A program made the position numbers and the translations under genes. Of a stretch of 23,224 nt of DNA, positions 7,795-16,380 are shown piece by piece; the first letter of the stretch is position 1, and each line of letters opens with the position of its first letter. Below the pieces are notes generated by a model. That model saw only the letters and a list, made by a program, of their open reading frames with translations. It did not search any database and was not told the origin of the DNA. This DNA comes from Dehalococcoidia bacterium. GTDB lineage: Bacteria > Chloroflexota > Dehalococcoidia > Lucifugimonadales > Lucifugimonadaceae. The stretch is taken from positions 1-23,224 of the forward strand of contig JANQEF010000180.1 of the NCBI GenBank assembly GCA_028278465.1, read 5' to 3'.

Positions 7795-8958
7795 ATGCCA
7801 AACGTCCAGCGACTGAAAAACCTCTCAGGCTCCGCCTCTATCGTGGGCGTCGCCGAGTCGGACTCGCTTGGCAAGTTGCCGGAGAAGTCGCCTCTCGCGC
7901 TGCACTCAGAGGCAGCGTTGAACGCGCTGGACGACGCCGGACTTCAGCTCTCCGACGTCGACGCGCTGTTCACTGCTGGATGGTCGACGCTGGACGTCGC
8001 CGAGTATCTCGGCGTTCAGCCCAGGTTCACAGACGGCACATCGGTTGGAGGCTCTTCGTTCGTGATCCATGTCGCGCACGCCATGGCGGCGATCGCGGCC
8101 GGCTACTGCGAAGTGGCGTTGGTCACCCACGGCCAGTCCGGGCGCTCCGACCGTGCGCCGATCCCGCGCAACCCGGGCGCGCCGATGACGCAATACGAGT
8201 ACCCGTACGGCATCATCGGGCCGCCGGTGTCGTACGCGCTCGCCTGCCGCAGGTACATGCACGAGTTTGGCGAAGAGCGCGCACGTCAGGCGATGGCGGA
8301 GATCGCGGTCTCGACCCGGAAGTGGGCGAACCTGAACCCGAAGGCGTACTTCCACGACCGGCCGATGTCTTTCGATGAGTACCACGACTCTCGCTGGGTT
8401 GCATGGCCGTTCCATCTGGTCGACTGCTGCCTCGTGACCGACGCCGGCGCTGCGATCGTCGTCACAACCCCGGAGCGCGCCGAGGACTGCCGCAAAGGCG
8501 GAGTGACGGTGCTCGGCGCAGGCGAGGGCCACGACCACTCGATGATCTCGCAGATGCCGGACCTGACCAGCGCGTTCGGCCGTAACACCGGTCCGCAGGC
8601 GCTGGAGATGGCAGGCGTTGGTCACGATGACCTCGACCTGGCGATGATCTACGACTCTTTTACCTACACCGTGCTCGTCACGCTCGAAAACCTGGGCTTC
8701 TGCGGGCCGGGCGAAGGGCCGGACTTCGTCGCCGACCAGGTCACGGCGCCGGGAGGCTCATTCCCGCTGAACACGAGCGGCGGCGGCCTCTCTTACACTC
8801 ACCCGGGCATGTACGGCATCTTCACTGTCGTGGAAGCGGTGCGGCAGTTGCGTGGTGAGACCGGTGAGCGCCAGTTGGACAAGTGCGATCTTGCGCTGGC
8901 GCACGGCACCGGCGGTCTGCTGTCTTCAACCGGAACCGTAGTGCTCGGGAGGCCGTGA
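7795..8958 (+). CDS. Thiolase-like protein (lipid-transfer/SCP2-thiolase type), lacks catalytic cysteines
   Basis: A 387-residue thiolase-fold protein of the acetyl-CoA acetyltransferase/SCP-x branch that pairs with DUF35 proteins. Recognisable are 'DVDALFTAGW', the nucleophile-elbow helix 'GGSSFVIHVAHAMAAIAAG', 'NTSGGGLSYTHPG' with H336 and Y334, and the C-terminal 'HGTGGLLSSTGTVVLGR'. The usual nucleophilic Cys is replaced in GGSS (residues 85-88), and the second catalytic Cys aligns with the HGTGG region (H370 onward). A conventional thiolase reaction is therefore doubtful. Related Cys-less proteins with DUF35 partners, such as Ltp2-ChsH2 of steroid degradation, are retro-aldolases. I chose ATG 7795 because residues encoded upstream (from GTG 7717) have no family character. 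The DUF35 gene follows after three bases. Confidence 0.85.
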   Translation: MPNVQRLKNLSGSASIVGVAESDSLGKLPEKSPLALHSEAALNALDDAGLQLSDVDALFTAGWSTLDVAEYLGVQPRFTDGTSVGGSSFVIHVAHAMAAIAAGYCEVALVTHGQSGRSDRAPIPRNPGAPMTQYEYPYGIIGPPVSYALACRRYMHEFGEERARQAMAEIAVSTRKWANLNPKAYFHDRPMSFDEYHDSRWVAWPFHLVDCCLVTDAGAAIVVTTPERAEDCRKGGVTVLGAGEGHDHSMISQMPDLTSAFGRNTGPQALEMAGVGHDDLDLAMIYDSFTYTVLVTLENLGFCGPGEGPDFVADQVTAPGGSFPLNTSGGGLSYTHPGMYGIFTVVEAVRQLRGETGERQLDKCDLALAHGTGGLLSSTGTVVLGRP

Positions 8959-8961
8959 TCT

Positions 8962-9384
8962 ATGCCTGCTGAATACTCGAAGCCTCTGCCGGTTCCGCAG
9001 CCCGAGTCAGACCACTACTGGGAGCAGGCTACCCAGGGCAAGCTGGTGCTCCAGAGGTGCAAAGACTGCGAGAGCGCGCGGTTCTACCCGCGGGTCCTGT
9101 GCGTGGCGTGCCAGGGACGTGACCTCGAATGGATGGAGTCGGCGGGCCGGGGCAAGCTCTTCACCTTCTCGATCGTCCATCAGCCGCCTCATCCCGGGTT
9201 TCGAGAGGATGTGCCGTACATCGCCGCCATCGTGGAGCTCGACGAGGGCGTGAGAATGCCGTCACAAGTAATCGGCATCGAACCTGACCCGGAGCAGCTA
9301 CACATCGGGATGCCGCTGGAAGTAGCATTCGAGCACGTAACCGATTCGATCGCTCTTCCAAAGTTCCGACCCGCCGCGCAGTAG
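8962..9384 (+). CDS. DUF35 OB-fold protein with zinc ribbon (thiolase partner)
   Basis: A 140-residue protein with the classic two-part layout. A rubredoxin-like zinc ribbon carries C33, C36, C47 and C50, and an OB-fold domain follows (residues ~58-130, 'GRGKLFTFSIVHQPPHPGF...PYIAAIVEL'). DUF35 proteins bind thiolase-fold partners and dock acyl-CoA for them, both in archaeal thiolase/HMG-CoA synthase complexes and in the steroid aldolase Ltp2-ChsH2. The gene starts three bases after the thiolase-like stop, so the two products are very likely subunits of one complex. Confidence 0.9.
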   Translation: MPAEYSKPLPVPQPESDHYWEQATQGKLVLQRCKDCESARFYPRVLCVACQGRDLEWMESAGRGKLFTFSIVHQPPHPGFREDVPYIAAIVELDEGVRMPSQVIGIEPDPEQLHIGMPLEVAFEHVTDSIALPKFRPAAQ

Positions 9385-9422
9385 CTCCTGTAAGGCGTCG
9401 CTCACACCCAGAACCACAGGCC

Positions 9423-10331
9423 ATGAACAGCAGTTTCCTGAGATTTTCCGACATCGATCCTGGCGAGATCGAGACCCTGATCCAGCGAGCCGTTGCCATC
9501 AAGGCAGGCGACCACGAAGCGCCGCTGGCAGGCAGGTCCGCGGTCCTGATGTTCGAGAAGCCGTCGCTGCGCACGAAGCTGAGTTTCTGGGTCGGCATCG
9601 AGAAGCTTGGCGGGCGGCCTGTCTACTTCGGTCCTGAAGAGGTCGGGTTGGGTAAGCGGGAGCCGGTGGCCGACGTGGCGAAGGTCGTTTCCAGGATGAG
9701 CGATGTGGCCATCATCCGGACGTTCGCCCAGGAGGTGCTCGACGAGTTCGCAGCCGCCGGGTCGATCCCGGTTGTCAACGCGCTGTCTGACTTTGAGCAC
9801 CCGTGCCAGGCGCTGGCCGACGCGCAGACTGTGTTCGAGCATTGCGGGAAGCTGCGAGGCGTCCGCGTGGCGTTCGTTGGCGATGGCAATAACGTCGCCC
9901 GTTCCCTTGCCTACGCCGTGGCCGGGTCCGGCGGGAGCCTGGTAGTTGCCTCTCCCGATGGATACGAACTCGACTCAGACACGCTCGCCGGAGCAACTGA
10001 CTACGGCTCTGAACTGGGCGGCACGGTGGAGCAGGTGCGTTCGCCCAAAGAGGCGGCCAAGGGCGCGGATATCGTATACACGGATGTCTGGGCGAGCATG
10101 GGCCAGGAGTCAGAGGCTTCGGCGCGGATCGAGGCGTTCTCCGGCTACCAGGTCAACCCGGAACTGATGTCTCACGCCGGCCCGGGCGCCAAGTTCATGC
10201 ACGACATGCCGGCGCACCCCGGTGAAGAGGTGTCTGAAGGCATGCTCGAGCACCCGTCCTCTATCGCTTTCGACCAGGCTGAGAACAGGCTGTGGGCACA
10301 GGCGGCGCTGGTGGAGGCGTTGCTCAAGTAG
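9423..10331 (+). CDS. argF: Ornithine carbamoyltransferase-like protein
   Basis: A 302-residue transcarbamoylase, expected to make citrulline from ornithine and carbamoyl phosphate in arginine synthesis. The carbamoyl-phosphate loop reads FEKPSLRTK (48-52, usually STRTR), HPCQ is intact (126-129), and the second domain carries DVWASMGQE, the SMG loop of the ornithine enzymes. 'EVGLGKREPVADVAKVVSR' is the pattern of the cyanobacterial/Gram-positive/Chloroflexi subgroup. The usual HCLPAHRGEEV motif reads HDMPAHPGEEV, with D261 in place of the substrate-binding Cys. This could be a tolerated subgroup variant or could mark another transcarbamoylase specificity. No other arginine genes are nearby. 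Confidence 0.85.
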   Translation: MNSSFLRFSDIDPGEIETLIQRAVAIKAGDHEAPLAGRSAVLMFEKPSLRTKLSFWVGIEKLGGRPVYFGPEEVGLGKREPVADVAKVVSRMSDVAIIRTFAQEVLDEFAAAGSIPVVNALSDFEHPCQALADAQTVFEHCGKLRGVRVAFVGDGNNVARSLAYAVAGSGGSLVVASPDGYELDSDTLAGATDYGSELGGTVEQVRSPKEAAKGADIVYTDVWASMGQESEASARIEAFSGYQVNPELMSHAGPGAKFMHDMPAHPGEEVSEGMLEHPSSIAFDQAENRLWAQAALVEALLK

Positions 10332-10448
10332 ACGGTTCAGCGGTCGACCATTCGGGCGCGGTGCGAACTCGATCTGAACACGCTCTCCGCTGGCAAACCG
10401 CCGCGCGGTAAGAGATGATTGGGCGACCCGCCTGCAGGAGCCTCGACA

Positions 10449-11771
10449 TTGCCCTCTCGTCTTCCAATCGTGGCCATCGTCGGTCGTCCCAACGTCGGAA
10501 AGTCCACGCTCTACAACCGGCTTGCTGGCCGGAGGATGGCGATCGTCTCCGATGTGCCCGGTACAACGCGCGACCGCATCTCGATGGACGCCGAGTGGAA
10601 CGGCAAGCGCTTTCTCCTGGTCGACACAGGCGGCATCGAGGATCGGCCCGGCGATCTGCTCTGGGAAGACGTTCGAGCACAGACAGCACAGGCGCTCGAA
10701 GACGCCGACGCAGTGATACTGGTGGTCGACGCGGCCGAGGGAATATCGCCGGGTGACCGGGAGGCCGCGGACCTGGTCCGTCGGTCGAACAAGCCGTACG
10801 TGCTTGCGGCCAACAAAGCAGACAATCTGAATCGCGAAGTGGCGGCCGCCGAGTTCTACCAGTTATCAAGCTTGGACCCGGTGCCGATTAGCGCCTACCA
10901 CGAACGCGGCATCTCCGACCTTATGGAGAAGCTGTTCGAAGTTATGCCGGTCGAACCGGCCGAAGACGAAGCCAGCGGGTCGATCCGGATCGCCATCGCA
11001 GGCAGGCCGAACGTTGGCAAGTCCGCTCTGTTCAACGCGCTGACGGGTGAAGAGCGGGCGATCGTCAGTCCAATCCCCGGCACGACGCGGGATTCTATAG
11101 ACAGTCGATTCTCGTACGACGGTCACGACCTGACTTTCCTCGACACCGCCGGTCTCAGGCGAAGAGGCAAGGCCGAGGAAGGCATCGAGAAGTACAGCGT
11201 GATCCGGACTATCGGAGCCATCGAGCGTTCGCACATATGCCTCTTGCTGCTTGATGCAACCGAGCTGGCGACCGCGCAGGACACTCACATCGGTGGTTTC
11301 ATCGACGAGGCGTACCGAGCCGCGATCATCGTCGTGAACAAGTGGGACCTGGCAAAGCAGCACGAACTGGACCGAGACTCGGCGACTGCGACCGTCAGGT
11401 CACGCTTCAAGTTCTTTCCTGACGTGCCTGTCATGTTCACGTCCGCTCTGACCGGCGCCGGAATCGACAGGATCCCGGACGTCGTTGTCTCGGTCTGGGA
11501 GCAGTTCAGCCGGCGATTGCGCCGCGAGGAGTTGAGCCGGACCATGTTCGACGCGATCGGCATGAACCCGCCGCCGTCGCAGGGCTCGACGCGGCCCCGC
11601 ATCTTCCGGGTCCAGCAGACCAGGACCGCTCCGCCCACCTTCGAGTTTTCCTCGCGGCACCCAGAACTAATACACTTCTCGTACCGGCGCTACCTTGAGA
11701 ACAGGCTGCGAGAGGCGTTCGGCTTCAAGGGCTCGCCTGTGCGAATGCAGTTCGTTTCGAGGGATGGATGA
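10449..11771 (+). CDS. der: Ribosome-assembly GTPase Der (EngA)
   Basis: A double-GTPase of 440 residues that assists 50S subunit maturation. Domain 1 has GRPNVGKS (12-19), DVPGTTRD, DTGG and NKAD. Domain 2 has GRPNVGKS (185-192), PIPGTTRD, DTAG and NKWD. A KH-like domain closes the protein (from ~residue 350, 'RPRIFRVQQTRTAPPTFEFSSR'). The start is TTG 10449, with AGGAG eight bases upstream (10436-10440). A TTG at 10419 would add ten residues but lies upstream of this ribosome-binding site. The stop overlaps the plsY start (ATGA), indicating translational coupling. Confidence 0.97.
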   Translation: MPSRLPIVAIVGRPNVGKSTLYNRLAGRRMAIVSDVPGTTRDRISMDAEWNGKRFLLVDTGGIEDRPGDLLWEDVRAQTAQALEDADAVILVVDAAEGISPGDREAADLVRRSNKPYVLAANKADNLNREVAAAEFYQLSSLDPVPISAYHERGISDLMEKLFEVMPVEPAEDEASGSIRIAIAGRPNVGKSALFNALTGEERAIVSPIPGTTRDSIDSRFSYDGHDLTFLDTAGLRRRGKAEEGIEKYSVIRTIGAIERSHICLLLLDATELATAQDTHIGGFIDEAYRAAIIVVNKWDLAKQHELDRDSATATVRSRFKFFPDVPVMFTSALTGAGIDRIPDVVVSVWEQFSRRLRREELSRTMFDAIGMNPPPSQGSTRPRIFRVQQTRTAPPTFEFSSRHPELIHFSYRRYLENRLREAFGFKGSPVRMQFVSRDG

Positions 11772-12397
11772 CAGACACAGTCGCCTGGATACTTGCGATA
11801 CCAGTCGCTTACCTGATCGGCGCGCTGCCGACCGGCTATCTGATCGGCAAGGTCTGGCGCGGCGTCGACGTGCGGAAGTACGGCAGCGGCGGCACCGGCT
11901 TCACCAACGTGATGCGCACGCTTGGCAGGACGGCCGCGGTCACGGTTCTGGCCGTGGATATCGCCAAGGGCGCCGTTCCGGTCGTGATTGCCAGCTTCGC
12001 CACCGACGTGGAGATCATCCGTGCGGTTGCCGGGTCAGCGGCGGTGATCGGCCACGTCTATCCGGTATACACGAAGTTTGAAGGCGGACGCGGCGTCGCC
12101 ACGGCTTACGGCGCGCTGCTGGTCCTTTCACCCATCGCCGCGGGCGCTGCGGCGGTTGGGCTGCTGGTGATCGCCGCGACTAGGTACGTTTCAGCAGGCT
12201 CGCTTGCAGGCACGATCATCGCCACCTCGACCATGGTGATACTGGTCCTGCTCGATCACCACGAGGCCGGGATCCTCGTCTTCGCAGGAGCGATCGCCTT
12301 CTTCATCTCGGTCCGGCACATCGGCAACATCGGGCGGCTGGTCCAGGGCACCGAGAGCCAGCTCGAGGCCGCGGCAAGGCCGAGACGCAGCAGGTAG
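11768..12397 (+). CDS. plsY: Acyl-phosphate:glycerol-3-phosphate acyltransferase PlsY
   Basis: An integral membrane acyltransferase of 209 residues that transfers an acyl group from acyl-phosphate to glycerol-3-phosphate, the first acylation of phospholipid synthesis. Five to six hydrophobic segments are visible. The three conserved cytoplasmic motifs are GSGGTGFTNVMRTLG (family GSGNxGATN, here with Gly for Asn), KFEGGRGVAT (family KGGKGVAT) and RHIGNIGRLVQGTE at the C-terminus. It starts inside the der stop codon (ATGA). The next gene, gpsA, makes its substrate glycerol-3-phosphate, so the neighbourhood is functionally coherent. Confidence 0.94.
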   Translation: MTDTVAWILAIPVAYLIGALPTGYLIGKVWRGVDVRKYGSGGTGFTNVMRTLGRTAAVTVLAVDIAKGAVPVVIASFATDVEIIRAVAGSAAVIGHVYPVYTKFEGGRGVATAYGALLVLSPIAAGAAAVGLLVIAATRYVSAGSLAGTIIATSTMVILVLLDHHEAGILVFAGAIAFFISVRHIGNIGRLVQGTESQLEAAARPRRSR

Positions 12398-12506
12398 AGC
12401 AACCGCTCTGCCCTTCCAGCTACGGTCGATCGGCCGGCATTGCCGCCGTGCTCCTGCGGACCCGGCCACTACCGAAATCTCTCGCGTGCGGCTAAGCTGA
12501 CTCGCC

Positions 12507-13511
12507 ATGGTGCGAATCGGAATAGTTGGAACGACAGGGTTCGCCACAACCCTCGGAATCATCTCTGCACGAGCAGACAACCCGACCTGGTTGTGGTCAC
12601 GCTCCGCGGCCGAGGCCGACCGGTTCGAGGAGAGCCGGGAAAACGCCCGGCTCCTGCCGGGCGCCCGGTTTCCCGAGCGCATGAGCGTCACGGCCGACCC
12701 GGCGGAAGCGCTCCAGGAGTCCGACATCGTCGTTATCTCCGTGCCCTCGGTGACGATGCGGCAGAACCTTCAGGCAGTAAGCGAGTTCATCAGCTCCGAA
12801 GCCACGGTCCTCTGCGCCACCAAGGGCATCGAGATCGAATCCGGTAAGCGGATGACCGAGCTCATGGTCGAGGAGCTGAACGTCGATCCCGCCACTGTCG
12901 GCGTGCTCTCCGGCCCGAACTTCGCGACGGAGATCGCAGCCGGCAAGGCCGCTTCGGCCACGGTCGCATTCAGCGACGAGAGCACCGCTCAAAAGGTGCA
13001 GGACGCGCTGAATACCAACATCTTCAGGCTGTACACCAGCACCGACGTCATCGGCGTGGAGCTGGGCGGCGCGCTCAAGAACATCATCGCCATCGGCTCC
13101 GGGTTCATCGACGGCGTCGGCATGGGCGCCAATGTGAAGGCTGCTTTCGTCACTCGCGGGCTCCACGAGATTACCCGGCTGGGCGTTTCTCTCGGCGCAC
13201 TGCCGGAGACGTTTGCCGGTCTTTCCGGCATGGGCGACCTGGTCGCCACCTGCTACAGCGAGCTGAGCAGGAACTATCGGCTGGGACAGACGCTTGCGAC
13301 CGGCGCTCCGCTTGAGGAGGCGCTGGAGCGGCTGGGCAGGACGGCCGAGGGGGTTCCGACGACGCGGGCCGCGGTCCGGCTTGCGCAGAAGCACGCTATT
13401 GAGATGCCCATCGCGGTGGCGACGAATGATGTGCTGGAGGGCAGGCTCAAGGCGCAAGACGCGGCTGCGGTCCTGCTGGCTCGCAAGCCACAGCCCGAGG
13501 TCCGTTACTGA
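12507..13511 (+). CDS. gpsA: NAD(P)-dependent glycerol-3-phosphate dehydrogenase
   Basis: A 334-residue cytoplasmic dehydrogenase that reduces dihydroxyacetone phosphate to sn-glycerol-3-phosphate for phospholipid synthesis. The N-terminal Rossmann motif reads GIVGTTGFATTLG, departing from the usual GxGSWGTALA. 'ENARLLPG', 'ATKGIE', 'LSGPNFATEIA' and the catalytic-Lys region 'ELGGALKNIIAIGSGF' followed by 'NVKAAFVTRGLHE' are all standard. The ATG at 12507 gives the expected N-terminus. It lies 109 bp after plsY, so it may share that transcript or have its own promoter. Its 3' end overlaps the opposing rsmE stop by seven bases. Confidence 0.95.
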   Translation: MVRIGIVGTTGFATTLGIISARADNPTWLWSRSAAEADRFEESRENARLLPGARFPERMSVTADPAEALQESDIVVISVPSVTMRQNLQAVSEFISSEATVLCATKGIEIESGKRMTELMVEELNVDPATVGVLSGPNFATEIAAGKAASATVAFSDESTAQKVQDALNTNIFRLYTSTDVIGVELGGALKNIIAIGSGFIDGVGMGANVKAAFVTRGLHEITRLGVSLGALPETFAGLSGMGDLVATCYSELSRNYRLGQTLATGAPLEEALERLGRTAEGVPTTRAAVRLAQKHAIEMPIAVATNDVLEGRLKAQDAAAVLLARKPQPEVRY

Positions 13512-14281
13512 TTTTCCGTTTTCGAAGCTGTGCCCAGTTCGCCGGCTTCGTACATCAGCGCCGTCAGCGCGACGACCGGAGCGGTTTCGGCTCTCAGGAT
13601 CCTCGGTCCTGCGCCCGCAAGCAGCGCCCCGGCCGCCGAAGCGGCTCGCGCCTCGTCGACGGAGAGGCCGCCGACGGGGCCGACGAATACTGCGACATGG
13701 TTCGGCTCGCTGCTAAGGCTCTCCTGCAGGGCCTGCCGCAGCGTCACCTGCCTCTCCTCTTCCCACAGCACGATCATCGGTCTGTCCGACCCGACCTGTG
13801 ACAGGCACGAGTCGAAGGCCTGCACGGGAAGAATCTCTGGCACGCGTGTGCGGCCAGACTGTTCAGAGGCCTCGATAGCGATACGCCGCCACCGTTCGAG
13901 CTTGCTGGCGCCCGGGTTGGCGTCGCGGGCTTGCACGCGCTCGGTGATCACAGGAATGATCCGTAACGCGCCCAGTTCCGTGCTCTTCTGAACCACGTAC
14001 TCCATTCGGTCGGCAGGAACCAGCGCCTGGCAAACGGTTACGTCGAGCCGCGGCTCAGTGCCCAGCTCCACAGGCTCCTCAAGGAGGACTGAGACCGAGT
14101 TCTTGTTGACAGAGACGATCTCTGCGCGCCATTCGTTACCTGTGCCGTTGAAGAGACGGATCAGTTGGCCTTCTCGCATCCTGAGGACCCTGGATACCTG
14201 CCTGCTGATCGTTTCAGGCAGCTCGATTTCAGCACCCGCAACAAGTTCCCTCGCGTTCAGGTAGAAACGGTTGGAGCTCAT
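13505..14281 (-). CDS. rsmE: 16S rRNA (uracil(1498)-N3)-methyltransferase RsmE
   Basis: A 258-residue SPOUT-class methyltransferase for U1498 of 16S rRNA. It has an N-terminal PUA-like domain (residues ~1-70, 'SRQVSRVLRMREGQLIRLFNGTG'). The catalytic knot domain follows, with 'VQKSTELGALRIIPVITERVQA', 'RWRRIAIEASEQSGR' and 'LGPRILRAETA'-type 'AGPRILRAETAPV'. The usual IGPEGG loop reads VGPVGGLSVDE, with Val for Glu, a small deviation in the SAM site. The ATG at 14281 overlaps the prmA stop (ATGA), so translation is coupled. It is the last gene of the hrcA-dnaJ-prmA-rsmE run. Confidence 0.93.
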   Translation of the reverse strand: MSSNRFYLNARELVAGAEIELPETISRQVSRVLRMREGQLIRLFNGTGNEWRAEIVSVNKNSVSVLLEEPVELGTEPRLDVTVCQALVPADRMEYVVQKSTELGALRIIPVITERVQARDANPGASKLERWRRIAIEASEQSGRTRVPEILPVQAFDSCLSQVGSDRPMIVLWEEERQVTLRQALQESLSSEPNHVAVFVGPVGGLSVDEARAASAAGALLAGAGPRILRAETAPVVALTALMYEAGELGTASKTENQ

Positions 14282-15171
14282 GCGTGACGGACCTTGAACG
14301 AGGTCCAGTCCTCGACCTGCCGCCGCTCGTACAGCACGCCGCCAGCGGCTGCGAAGGTCTCCTCGACCTCCGAGTAGCGGTCCTCCAATACCCCGGAGGC
14401 GATGATCGCTCCGCTCGGCTTGAGGGATCGAAGCAGCTCACTTGAGAGAAGCTTCAGCACGTTGGCCGAGATGTTCGCCAGTGTGAAGTCGAACGACGCC
14501 TCCGGGACCCGGCTATCCGGCAGTGAGCCGTGGAACACCGCAACATTGGACGCGACGCCGGCGCGTTCAGCGTTCTGAGTCGTCGACTTCACTGCGTCTT
14601 CTTCAACGTCAAAACCGACCGCCCGTGCGGCGCCCATCTTCACCGCTGCGATCGAGAGAATTCCAGATCCGCATCCCGCATCGAGAACCTGTCGATCGTT
14701 GAGGTCGGCCTCCTCCATCGCTGACAGCACCATCGCTGTCGTCGGGTGGTGTCCAGTGCCGAACGCCAGGCCGGGCTCGAGCGGGATCACGATGTCGCCA
14801 GGCCGGGCATCGGCCTCTACGCCGGTCGGCGATATCACGATCCGACGCCCAATTCGGACCGGCTCGAACTGTTGGTTCTTCCACTCGTCGTCGAGGACCT
14901 GCCTGACTTCGAGTTCGGGCAGCGGGCACAGGTAGGCGATCAGCTTGAGCCCAACGTCGATCATCGCTCGCCGCGACTGCGCTGTTGGATCGTCCGGGAG
15001 GAACGTTTTGACGATGACCGGCGCGTTCAGAGGCGGTGACTCGTCTTCGTCCGGGTTGTAACCGCCGGGCAACTCGATCACGGCGGAGCCTTCGCCGTGC
15101 TTCGAGAAGAGATGACTGACCGGTTCGGCGTACTCGCCGGGCACCCTGATACTGAGCTCAGTCCAACGCAT
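14278..15171 (-). CDS. prmA: Ribosomal protein L11 methyltransferase PrmA
   Basis: A class I SAM methyltransferase that trimethylates ribosomal protein L11. Family signals are an N-terminal substrate-binding domain opening with MRWTELSIRV (family MKWxELS), 'LAFGTGHHPTT', the SAM motif 'VLDAGCGSGILSIAAVKMGA' and 'LANISANVL'. I chose ATG 15171 (297 residues), which gives the family-typical N-terminus and has GAGG ten bases upstream. ATG 15195 and TTG 15213 add 8 and 14 residues without family character. The gene lies 56 bp after dnaJ, a common order in Gram-positive and Chloroflexi genomes. Confidence 0.93.
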   Translation of the reverse strand: MRWTELSIRVPGEYAEPVSHLFSKHGEGSAVIELPGGYNPDEDESPPLNAPVIVKTFLPDDPTAQSRRAMIDVGLKLIAYLCPLPELEVRQVLDDEWKNQQFEPVRIGRRIVISPTGVEADARPGDIVIPLEPGLAFGTGHHPTTAMVLSAMEEADLNDRQVLDAGCGSGILSIAAVKMGAARAVGFDVEEDAVKSTTQNAERAGVASNVAVFHGSLPDSRVPEASFDFTLANISANVLKLLSSELLRSLKPSGAIIASGVLEDRYSEVEETFAAAGGVLYERRQVEDWTSFKVRHA

Positions 15172-15227
15172 CCGTTCGTGACCTCGGCCTGACATGCTAT
15201 CCGACCGGGCCAAAAAGCAGACGGCCG

Positions 15228-16346
15228 CTAGCTGAAAGCGTCCTTGATACGTCCGAATATCCCGCCGTCGTCCTCGACCCCGATGTCTGGTGTCCTCAGC
15301 GATTCTGCGAGCTCTTCGAAAAGCTCGCGCTGGCGGTCACTTAGCTTCCTGGGCGTGGCGACCCTGACGGCAACGAGCTGGTCGCCTCGGCGTGCTGAGT
15401 TGCCGACATGAGGGATTCCGGCGTTGCGGATTCGGAATACCTTGCCGGTCTGAGTGCCTGCGGGAACCTTCAGCTCTTGCTCTCCATCTATCGTCGGCAC
15501 GGTGAGCACGGTGCCGAGAGCGGCCTGCGCGATGTTCACGCTCACCTCGGCCAGCACATCGTTCCCGTGACGTTCGAAGAGCTCGTGCGGCTCGACTCGG
15601 ACGTAGACGTAGAGGTCTCCGGCCGGGCCGTTCATCGCGCCCTTCTCGCCCTGCCCCCGCATCACGATTCGTGACCCGTCGTCTATGCCGGCCGGGATCT
15701 CGACCGCTATCTTTCTTGTACGTCGCTCGGTCCCGCGTCCCCTGCAGTTGGTGCACGGCGTCTCGATAGTCTGGCCGGTCCCGGCGCATGTAGAACACTG
15801 GGCGACCTGCTGGAACTGCCCGAACACCATGCGCTGCACCCGGCGGACCTCGCCGGACCCGCCACACGTCGCGCAGGTTGCCGGCTGCGTGCCCGGCTCG
15901 GCGCGACTGCCTTCGCAGCGGCTGCAGGACTCCTGTCGGTCGACATCGAACTCTTTCTCGATGCCGAACGCAGACTCGGTGAACGAGACCGTCACTTCAT
16001 ACTCGAGGTCGTTGCCACGAGACGGGCCGCGGCGGCTCGATCCTCCGAAGAAGGCGTCGAAGATGTCTCCGAACCCGCCGAAGTTCTGGAAGTCGTCGAA
16101 GCCACGGCCAGCGGCGCCGTTCGACACGCCGGCGTGGCCAAACCTGTCGTACGCCCGGCGACGTTCCGGATCGCTGAGTATTTGGTACGCCGCGTTGACC
16201 TCTTTGAACTGTTCGGAGGCTTCGGGGTCCTTGTTGCGGTCCGGATGGAACTTGAGCGCCTGTTGCCTGAAGGCCTTTTTCAGGTCTTCGGGAGAGGCGT
16301 TCCGAGGCACGCCGAGCACCTCGTAGTAGTCACGCTGCTGGGTCAT
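15228..16346 (-). CDS. dnaJ: Chaperone DnaJ (type I Hsp40)
   Basis: A full-length 372-residue class A J-protein that delivers unfolded clients to DnaK and stimulates its ATPase. The J domain carries HPD at 34-36, followed by a Gly/Phe-rich linker (~70-105). The zinc domain has four CxxC repeats (C141/C144, C158/C161, C184/C187, C198/C201), then the two beta-rich client-binding domains. The first zinc repeat reads CSRCEGSR, lacking the usual final Gly. The ATG at 16346 is the family start. Upstream lies hrcA, without the usual intervening grpE and dnaK. A perfect TATAAT and a hairpin in the 153-bp gap suggest an own promoter. Confidence 0.97.
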   Translation of the reverse strand: MTQQRDYYEVLGVPRNASPEDLKKAFRQQALKFHPDRNKDPEASEQFKEVNAAYQILSDPERRRAYDRFGHAGVSNGAAGRGFDDFQNFGGFGDIFDAFFGGSSRRGPSRGNDLEYEVTVSFTESAFGIEKEFDVDRQESCSRCEGSRAEPGTQPATCATCGGSGEVRRVQRMVFGQFQQVAQCSTCAGTGQTIETPCTNCRGRGTERRTRKIAVEIPAGIDDGSRIVMRGQGEKGAMNGPAGDLYVYVRVEPHELFERHGNDVLAEVSVNIAQAALGTVLTVPTIDGEQELKVPAGTQTGKVFRIRNAGIPHVGNSARRGDQLVAVRVATPRKLSDRQRELFEELAESLRTPDIGVEDDGGIFGRIKDAFS

Positions 16347-16380
16347 AGAAGCTACTTGCGCGAGTTCTAACGGTGATAGA

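Noticed and set aside
10419..10448. Ten-residue longer start for der
   Set aside because: AGGAG at 10436-10440 is correctly spaced for TTG 10449, and the added residues precede the conserved N-terminus.
12597..13457. 286-residue open frame antisense to gpsA
   Set aside because: Lies fully within gpsA on the other strand. Its product is Arg/Gly/Asp-biased low-complexity sequence with no family character, a typical shadow in GC-rich DNA.
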